In this document: in pieces, positions 57,044 through 64,000 of the stretch | Layout of the letters: every line of letters begins with the position of its first letter | How positions within the stretch are numbered: the stretch's first letter is position 1 | The notes under the pieces: model-generated | Told to the model about the DNA's origin: nothing | The model's database searches: none | What the model saw: the letters and a program-made list of their open reading frames with translations, nothing else | From: CAWBLP01 sp963721065 | GTDB lineage: Bacteria; Pseudomonadota; Alphaproteobacteria; Acetobacterales; Acetobacteraceae | Direction of reading: 5' to 3' | Length of the DNA: 64,000 nucleotides | Assembly: GCA_963721065.1 (NCBI GenBank) | Contig: CAVRHO010000001.1 | Span: 496,001-560,000 of the forward strand | Program-made: the position numbers and the translations under genes

Positions 57044-58186
57044 TTACCCCACGCGGTAACGGTCGATCACCGCGCGGTCCACGTCGATGCCGAGCCCGGG
57101 GGTGGTGGGGACGGCGACCGTGCCGTTGACCTGGCGGATGGGCTCGCGGGCCAGGTGGTCGCGGAAGGGGTTTTCCTCCTGCTCGAATTCCAGCATCGGC
57201 GGCGCCGGGAACAGGCTGGGCGGCTGGTCGGGGATGGCGGCCAGGAACTGGATCGTGGCGGCCAGGCCGACCGCGGAGCCCCAGGCGTGCGGCACGCATT
57301 CCACGCCGTGCGCGGTGGCCATCGCGGCGATCTTCTTGCACTCGGTCAGGCCGCCCGCGGCGCACACATCCGGCTGCACGATGTCCATCGCCTTGCGGGT
57401 GATGGCGTCGCGGAAGCCCCAGCGGGTGAACTCGTTCTCGCCGCCGGCCACCGCCATGTCCAGCGCGCGGGTGACTTCCACGTAGCCGTCGATGTCCTCC
57501 GGCGAGATCGGTTCCTCGAACCAGTCCACGTCCAGCTCCTCCAACTGGCGGCCCATGCGGATCGCGGCGGGGACGGTCAGGCAGTGGTTGGCGTCCACCA
57601 TCAGCCGGATGTCGGGGCCGATCGCATCGCGCACCGCGCGCACCCGGGCGATGTCGCGGCGGATGGAGCCCAGGCCGATCTTCATCTTCAGCGCGCGGAA
57701 GCCGTCACGGACGTAGCCGGTGGCTTCCTCCACCGCTTCCGCCTGCAGCCGGTCCATGTCGGTGAAATACATGCCGGTGGCATAGGCCTGGACCTGCGTG
57801 CGGAAGGCGCCGCCGAGCAGCTTGTGCACCGGCTTGTTGCAGGTTTGGCCGATGATGTCCCACAGCGCGATGTCGATGCCGCTGATCGCGGCGATGGCCA
57901 TGCCCTTGGCGCCGTAGTCCTTGATGCGGTTGTAGAGGTCTTCCCAGATCACCTCCACGTCGAACGGGTCGCGGCCGGTGACGCGCGGGGCGAGCTGGGT
58001 GTCGATGAACGCCTTGGCGACGGCGGAGGGGCCGTAGCATTCCCCCCAGCCGACGATGCCGTCCCGGGTTTCGATTTCCACCAGGCAGGTGCCGCGGGTC
58101 TTGTAGAGCCAGCCGCGGGAGGAGGTGAACGGCCGCGCGATCGGCGTGGCGACGACGTGGCAGGTGATGGTCTTGATGGTGCTCAT
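57044..58186 (-). CDS. Mandelate racemase / muconate lactonising enzyme family protein
   Basis: A 380-residue enolase-superfamily enzyme. The general-base lysines are Lys167 and Lys169 in ALKMKIG. Metal ligands are Asp198 (LMVDANH), Glu224 (DWFEEPIS) and Glu250 (AGGENEF). His300 (CVPHAWGS) with Asp273 forms the second base pair typical of the mandelate racemase subgroup, which includes sugar-acid dehydratases. The length is normal. A dehydratase of a hexonate or similar acid is most likely; specificity cannot be read from the sequence. Confidence 0.88.
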   Translation of the reverse strand: MSTIKTITCHVVATPIARPFTSSRGWLYKTRGTCLVEIETRDGIVGWGECYGPSAVAKAFIDTQLAPRVTGRDPFDVEVIWEDLYNRIKDYGAKGMAIAAISGIDIALWDIIGQTCNKPVHKLLGGAFRTQVQAYATGMYFTDMDRLQAEAVEEATGYVRDGFRALKMKIGLGSIRRDIARVRAVRDAIGPDIRLMVDANHCLTVPAAIRMGRQLEELDVDWFEEPISPEDIDGYVEVTRALDMAVAGGENEFTRWGFRDAITRKAMDIVQPDVCAAGGLTECKKIAAMATAHGVECVPHAWGSAVGLAATIQFLAAIPDQPPSLFPAPPMLEFEQEENPFRDHLAREPIRQVNGTVAVPTTPGLGIDVDRAVIDRYRVG

Positions 58187-58536
58187 GGGGGTGGGGGCTC
58201 CGGCGGGTGGGGAGTGGGGGGACGGGGCGAAGTGCCCGTTCGTCGACCTGCGAGTGCTTCTGCGTCAAACGCGCCAATCATCAAGGCTTCGATGGTAGCG
58301 TAGGGTCAACACTGTGCCGCGATGGCTGCGGTGTAGGAGCCTCGGAGCTGCGGCCCTAAGATCGAAGTAGAACCATAATGAGTTTCTCCGGACTCTCCGA
58401 GATGCACCCATTTCGGCCTTGGTGGTGAACTGTACAGACGTCGACCGCTGCCGGTCCTGCGGTTGTCGAACAGTGACTTAAAGCGCCTCGGGTTGTTGGC
58501 GAATTGCCCAAGGCCGGGTAATGTAACGAGCTTGCA
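58187..58536. other. Intergenic region, no supported gene
   Basis: About 350 bases between divergent genes. GC falls from about 58280 onward, marking the left edge of the less GC-rich defence-type segment. Open frames here lack family character. Confidence 0.5.
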
Positions 58537-60051
58537 TTGGAAGCTGAGTGGAAATCCATGGCGGAAGCGGAGGGAGTGGCGCCTGACGGTTACCGGGCAC
58601 AGATTAAGGCTGACATCTCCGCATGTCTTTCAAAGATGAGCTGCCAGCCGATCCTGTTCGCCGGATCTGGCCTTTCACGCCGCTACTTCTCGGCGCCGAG
58701 CTGGGACGAGTTGCTTTCCGCTCGGCGAAAAACTGCCCGCTAATTGATAAGGATTACGCCTACTACAAGCAGACGCTAAAGAGTCCGCTTATAGTAGGCC
58801 AGGAGTTTGCGCGGGCTATATGAGCAGTGGGCGTGGGACAAGGGGAAGAACCAATTCCCGGCCGACATGTTTTCCGATGCGGTTTCTGAAGAAGCGTACA
58901 TCAAGTATGCCATTGCCCAGTTACTCTCCGGAATGACGCCGGCTGAGCCATGCGCCATTTCCAACACTGCGCTGAAGGCAGAGCTAGCCGCACTCAAGAG
59001 CATCAAGCCGCACGCCGTGATCACTACGAATTACGACCGCTTCCTTGACAATGTTTTCCCTGAGTATCAGCCCGTTATCGGGCAGCAGATCATACAAGGC
59101 GGACAGGTCCTTCTTGGCGAAATATTCAAAATCCATGGCTGTGTGTCTGATTATAATAGCCTGGATCTTACTGAGAAGGATTATGACGAATTCCTGCGGA
59201 AGAAGAAATACCGCAGCGCTAAGCTTCTGACTTGTACTTCAGCGAGCACCCGCTTTTGTTCGTCGGCTACAGTGCGACCGACCCAAACATCCAGGCGGTC
59301 CTATCTGACATCGATGAATGTCTGCCGAAAATGGGGCCAGATGGAGCGGCGATCCCGAACATCTATATTCTAGAATGGCGGAAGAATATGCCGGCGGATT
59401 ATGAGCCGGCGCGGGAAAGGCTCATAGCTACCGAAGGCGGGCGCTCTATTCGCATCAAAGCAATCGAAACAGACGATTTTCGGTGGGTTTTCGAGGCGTT
59501 CGGTGCTCGTCAGCCGATCAACGGCGTCAGTCCGAAGGTGCTGCGGGCACTTCTCCATCGCTCTTACGATTTAGTCCGGCACGATATCCCGAGGCAGACA
59601 GTCCACGCCAACTTCGAGATGCTCGAGCGGGCAGTGAGTTCGGCAACGACTTCGCCAAACTATTCGGTATAACAACAATAAATAAGCCTTCTTCGAACGC
59701 CGTGAATTATCCCTACGTTCTCACCGACCTCGCCGAGAAAATTGAGGGCAAAGGCTCCTACTGGTACAGGGCGCAGATCTACCTCGACCGGATCAAGAAG
59801 GAGAAAGGGGTTGATATCAAGGCGAGTGACAACCGGGACCATTGTGCCACGAAGACCGGCGAACTGCTGCCGCCGTTGCCCACAAGTATTCCGACGACCT
59901 GCTGGAGCTTATGCGGAGGATGAGGGAAGATCAGCTTACGAGCTGGATCTGTAGCGATTATAAGGCAGGAATGCGCGGAAGCTGCCAAGCCACTTTTTTT
60001 GACAGTCCTGCCGGGCGGTTTAATGATGAACCACGGTTACGATATGGCTGA
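58537..60051 (+). pseudogene. SIR2-like domain protein, broken by several frameshifts
   Basis: Fragments in changing frames assemble into one SIR2-type protein, the NAD-consuming domain found in many anti-phage proteins. In order: QPILFAGSGLSRRYFSAPSW (58537 frame); DKDYAYYKQTLKSPLIVGQE (next frame, about 58742-58800); VITTNYDRFLDNVFPEYQ and GEIFKIHGCVSDYNSLDLTE (58807 frame); FSEHPLLFVGYSATDPNIQ (59232 frame); then helical C-terminal parts (LTDLAEKIEGKGSYWYRAQ; KYSDDLLELMRRMREDQ). At least five single-base shifts are needed. Base composition is less GC-rich than its neighbours, as expected for acquired DNA. The exact end is uncertain (59954-60051). Confidence 0.7.
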
Positions 60052-60066
60052 GGGCGGCGCTTGATC

Positions 60067-61830
60067 TCAGGTTCTGGATAATGATTTAATCAGCCAGTCG
60101 AGCTCCGTTCGCGCCGAGGAGATAATGCTGGCGGAACAATGAATCTTGACCGAGTTGAGGAGATGGCGTGTGTCGAGTGTCGCTGCGCGCACCCTTACCG
60201 ACCATCATGATGTCCATCCTGGCCGTCGATGAGAGACGTGATGACAGGTCGTCCCGGTACTTTTCAGCTTGGGCGATGTCGTCACGCGTGATGTCGTGGG
60301 AAGGTCGTTTGGAACTCGATGAGCAAGTAAGTGTCGCCGTAGTCTTGTGACAGCAGCAGGTCGGGGCGTTTGGCAGCGCGGCTGCCGTCGAACGATTTGC
60401 CGCAGTAAGTTTCGATCATTTTGCGTAGCGTCGCATTCGATGACATCAATGAGTAATGGCGTCCCAAAACCCACAGGTTAGTTTCGAGGGCTCGGTGCGT
60501 GTCCTTCTCAAGCGTCCTAGGATTCTGGATAAGTTGGTCGAAATAATCAAGAAACTGCCGCCGTCGCGACGCCTGCATGCCGATCGTCGCGAACTCCCAT
60601 GAGCCCAAAGTCCTCCAGTGATCCGCAAATGATCCGACGTCACCTTGGCTCAAAGCGTTTATTCGGTCGAGGACAGCCCAGTAAGCGTCATGTTCCATCG
60701 CGTCTAGTGCAACGTCGACTATGGTTGCGGTACGATCGTCGCTATTATAGTAACGCCTTAGGATACGATTGAGTGCGTCTTCAGCATATCGGCGGCGATA
60801 CTGGGAACAACCGCTGGAGTTGGTGACGAATTTGCTTCTGAAGCCGTGCTCTTTGCAGATCTGAACTCTCTCACTACTTTCTTCCCGGGCAGCTCGGCTT
60901 TGACCTGTTCTTTGATGTAGGCGCGGGCCTCTTGAAAAGCCTTGCTATTTTCGAGAACGCCGCCCCAGTCAGCAGTCACGAAATCTTCGACACCGGTTAG
61001 CTCGACCTCCCCATAGACTCGCCTTGCGAGTTTTGGGGGGATTTCCTCGTCCTGATCAGACACGAACAACAACGGCCGCCCAACCGCCTTTCCATTCACC
61101 CTCAGTATGATACCGGGCGACCGTGGAGGACGTTTGCCCTCAGCGATTGTGAAGTGCAGGCCGACGTCGCCCGCGGACGGTAGTGTAACTGCCGTGTGGG
61201 TAGTCGTGCCGGGGACGTCGTGCACCGAAAGGGCAACTCCGTTCACGAACACCTTGAACGTATCTTCGCGACCATACTCGTAGATAAGGAGCTCGCGGGA
61301 TTGGTCTGAGGTCGGAACTTTAGTCGGCTATCCAAGTCCGACAGTGAAACAGTTGTTCCGCTGGCAGAGCCGCCGGCGCTCTCCTCGTTGAACGGAGCGG
61401 CACCGCCTCCAAATCATTCTGGTTTTCGATCAGTCTCTCTTGTCGATGCGTAGGGTACACCGGCGGTCGCGCGCTATGGGCGACCAATTTCATCCGGCTG
61501 GCGATTGTTAGCCCGGCGAACTTGCCGATGCCCTTGCGGCCCTTGACTTTGCGGTTGACTTGGAGGTACGTTCGCCAGTGCGCGTCCGCTTGTCACTCGC
61601 GATGTTGAGGTACCGGCTCCTTATCTCGGACGCCGTCATTCCGGCGCCATCGTCACGGACGATCACGGAGTTGGCCGAAAGCGGCTCGGTAATGTGATCC
61701 AGACCTTGGTCGCATCGGCATCCCAAGCGTTGTCGACGAGTTCCTTCAATGCAGCCTCGCTTGAGCGATATGTCTCTCCGAGAACCCGCGTTAATCGCGT
61801 GTTGACTGCGAAGTGCGCGCTGTGATCCAC
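60067..61830 (-). pseudogene. GHKL ATPase with C-terminal PD-(D/E)xK nuclease domain, frameshifted
   Basis: Reassembled from several frames. From GTG at 61830: TYRSSEAALKELVDNAWDAD, the N-box of Hsp90/gyrase-type ATPases, then SVIVRDDGAGMTASEIRSRY (G1 box) and YLNIASDKRTRTGERT. The middle (60758-61252) has beta-rich segments. The C-terminal part has RPDLLLSQDYGDTYLLIEF; removing one extra base at 60311-60312 gives IEFKRPSHDITRDDIAQAEK, the D-ExK centre of a restriction-type nuclease. It ends ARTELDWLIKSLSRT at 60067. It is convergent with the SIR2 gene, the two ending 15 bases apart. At least four frameshifts are present. Confidence 0.7.
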
Positions 61831-62124
61831 TCAGTCCCCCGCTTGAGGCCGGTCATCACGCTAGAGCAACCTCGGTATAGGAAAAAAAGCAATCGGCGGG
61901 CCGCCGACCGGGCGCGTTTTCGCGGCAGCCGTTGCCGCTTAGACGTGGCGTGCTTACGCCGGAATTCTGTCGCTAGTGTAAGCGGCCATCCACCCATCGT
62001 GAGGAACTCCCGGCCGCCGCGCAGGTAGCTGTCAATTGAGCGATTGCAAGTCGGTCCCTGTCGCAACGAGCCCGCGCGCGGCCGCCGGCGATCGCACACT
62101 TCGTCAATCCAACGACGCTGTGAC

Positions 62125-62538
62125 TTAATCACCCTCCGGAGCGAGCAGGGAGAGTTTGGGAAAATACGTCCGATACCGCGCCGCATCCCGCGTGAGCAGC
62201 GCATACCCCGCAACAGCCGCGTGCGCGCCGATGAAAAAGTCCGGCAGCGGCAAGCTCTTCGTTCCGCCGCGCCGGCGGTAGGCCAGAAATGCCTCGCCGG
62301 CGAGAAAGGCAGCTTCATAGGGGATCGGCTCCCGGTCGAACATCGCCGCGGGCAGCGCCGCACCGATATCCTCGATACGGCGAGTAGGCGGACCGAGACC
62401 TCCGGCGAAGATCACCGGATTGATGACGAGGCGATACTGGTCGGCGGCGCGTTCCATGGCCGCTGCCGACCAATCCAGCCATCGCGCATCTTCGGTCACG
62501 ACGTCCGCAGGGCCTTGGCGTCACAGGACAGCCGCCAT
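62125..62538 (-). pseudogene. VapC-type PIN-domain toxin, N-terminus disrupted
   Basis: From about residue 13 the frame encodes a PIN domain: TEDARWLDWSAAAMERA, LVINPVIFAG, LPLPDFFIGAHAAVAGY and LLTRDAARYRTYFPKL. An ATG directly after the antitoxin stop (TGAATG) starts MAAVL but meets a stop at once; the expected first acidic strand (VD-type) is garbled by small indels near 62505-62525. The toxin as read is probably inactive unless this is a sequence error. Confidence 0.65.
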
Positions 62539-62773
62539 TCAGTCGCCGCGGGTCAGCGCCAGGATTGCGTCCGTGCTCATCGCGATGTCGCCCCGGCCGC
62601 GCAGATGGGAGATGACACGCGTGCCCCGCCTGTCCTTCTTCCAAGCCTCGGCGCGGACGACGCGCACCCCCATGTCGTGGATTTCGACGTTCGCCTCGGT
62701 GTGGGGCTGCGAACCGGTCTTCCCGCTGGATGTCGGCCGGGATCGTGACTTGACCCTTCGATGTGATGCGCAC
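62539..62773 (-). pseudogene. AbrB/MazE-type (VapB) antitoxin, frameshifted
   Basis: It starts at GTG (62773): VRITSKGQVTIPADIQRE, the swapped-hairpin DNA-binding signature. A frame change near 62715-62720 is needed to reach TEANVEIHDMGVRVVRAEAW and DIAMSTDAILALTRGD. The restored length is about 78 residues. The stop abuts the toxin start (TGAATG), the usual operon layout. Confidence 0.65.
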
Positions 62774-62987
62774 AGGCCACCTCCTTCCTCCTGGATGTAG
62801 GCGTAGGACGCCGGGCGCGAAAGGGGCTGCGCCGCGCGTGTGTCCGGCACGGACCGCCACAACCAGGCAATGGCACCATCCGTTCAGCGCGCCCGGAACG
62901 CGCGGCCGGCCGCGGATGCCATCGTCCCGCGCCACCCAGGCGCAGCCATTCCTTGACTCCACCCCGCAAGTTAGTTAGTATCTAACA

Positions 62988-63787
62988 ATGCGTGACGCGG
63001 ACACCACCGCCGGCCTGCCTCCCCCGCCCGTTCCCCCACAGGAACGGCCCGCCAAACCCATCCCCCAGAACATCGCCGACCTCCTCGTCATCGTCCGCAT
63101 CCTGCTCGGCTACGGCCTCCATCTGGCCGAAACCCTGGACCGCCGAGCCGCATCCCGCAGCTTCTCCGCTATTGCGCAGTTCTTCGGCACCGCCCGGGTC
63201 GCGACCATCCGCGCCCGCCTCGCCCGCGGCCTGCTGCGCGCCATGGCGCTGGAGGAACTGCTGCTGGCCCGCGCCGCCAGGGGCCGCGACCTGGTGTTCT
63301 ACAAGCCCCGCACCCCCCGGCCCCGCCGCCCCGCGCGCACGCCGCGGCCCCGGTCGCCGGCCCGCTACCGCCGCCGCCGCGTCCGGCCGGCTGGCCCGCG
63401 CCGGACGAGGCGCCGGATCCCGACCACCTCCCCACCGTGGCACAGTTGCGCGCCCGGATGCGCGGCCGCCCGGTCGGCCAGGCGCTGGCCGATATCTGCC
63501 GCGACCTCGCGATTTCCCCCAGGCTGTGTGACGGCCCGTTCTGGTTCGCGATCACCTGCGGCATCATGAGGTACCGCGGCAACCTGCCCAAGCTCATGAA
63601 GGACTTCCGCCGCCGGGAGGTCCGGTTCTGCGACACGGAAGCGGACCGCAACCCCGCCCTCGACTGGCCGGAACCCACCCGCGACGGCATCCGCCGCGTC
63701 CTGGGCTTCTTCATCGGGGAACCGGACGCCGCGTGTCCTCTCCCCGCGCCGCCGCTGCTGTCGGCCTCTGTTCCCCGCCCGCCCTGA
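62988..63787 (+). pseudogene. Unknown protein, two halves in different frames
   Basis: The first half (from 62988) reads PIPQNIADLLVIVRILLGYG, a helical region, and ends near ARGRDLVFYK. A frame change at about 63295-63302 leads into a Pro-rich linker (PPAPPPRAHAAAP; WPAPDEAPDPDHLPTVAQL). The second domain follows: RGRPVGQALADICRDLAISP, FWFAITCGIMRYRGNLPKLM. The joined protein would be about 265 residues. The family is not recognised; the second half resembles hypothetical proteins often seen near mobile DNA in this bacterial group, as a recollection only. Confidence 0.5.
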
Positions 63788-64000
63788 GCGCCGACCCTCG
63801 CTCCCCGCGCCTGACCCACGGGACCGCCCCCGGCCGGCCCCGCCGTTCCGATTCGCATCGCGGAACCGCCCCCGCGATCGAAGCGCCGCGGCGCAGAAAA
63901 CCGCCCAACCGCCAATGCAAACCCCTGGCCGCGTGCGTGCCCCGCAACCGGGCAGGGGCCCTTGTTGCGCAGTCGGGACGAACACGCCGCCGAGCGGGCC

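Overview
The window is high-GC proteobacterial DNA, most likely from an alphaproteobacterium of the Acetobacteraceae type. This is inferred from the housekeeping block dgt-argS-SPOR-nagZ-M50-scpA-scpB-tatB-tatC-serS, the glmU-glmS pair, PEP-CTERM exported proteins and the overall codon style. No rRNA is present; one tRNA-Ser(UGA) was found. No species can be named from the sequence alone.

Layout. 0-5.1 kb: a PEP-CTERM tail, a sterol-desaturase-type hydroxylase, a dihydropyrimidinase and PBP1C. 5.4-8.1 kb: cluster A, made of a MarR-type regulator diverging from four small exported proteins. 8.1-21 kb: an LLM oxidoreductase, a DUF1003 protein, a HAF-repeat PEP-CTERM protein, tRNA-Ser, a frameshifted LpxR-like gene, a frameshifted Ldh-type dehydrogenase, two SEC-C/TPR/sulfotransferases, a sigma-54-driven PEP-CTERM gene and a TauD-type dioxygenase. 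21.7-28.1 kb: cluster B, an inverted second copy of cluster A extended by a fifth small protein, a C39 peptidase lipoprotein, a coiled-coil/beta-barrel outer-membrane protein and a lipoprotein. 28.2-37.4 kb: a CinA-like protein, a GNAT-Nudix fusion, a haloacetate dehalogenase, a VapBC pair, glmS-glmU, gph and a 2-hydroxyacid dehydrogenase. 37.9-42.6 kb: a dihaem cytochrome c and a frameshifted GMC oxidoreductase. 42.7-54.9 kb: the conserved housekeeping block. 55.4-58.2 kb: an LLM oxidoreductase and an enolase-superfamily enzyme. 58.5-62.8 kb: a decayed defence-type region (SIR2 protein, GHKL ATPase-nuclease, VapBC). 63-63.8 kb: a frameshifted unknown gene.

Main result. Clusters A and B look like a secretion system resembling the Pseudomonas Fap functional-amyloid pathway (FapD = C39 peptidase, FapF = coiled-coil porin). 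Its candidate substrates are a family of short Sec-exported proteins. Each carries, just after the signal peptide, a motif of the form L-[ST]-x-x-x-[LM]-D-x-[IVM]-T-A-G. This resembles the double-glycine leader motif cut by C39 peptidases. I call these proteins TAG proteins. Four of them plus the regulator exist twice, in opposite orientation, about 17 kb apart.

Two other traits run through the window. Many short tandem repeats, palindromes and inverted repeats sit between genes. Single-base frameshifts are numerous, and all those found lie in dispensable genes; the housekeeping genes read through cleanly.
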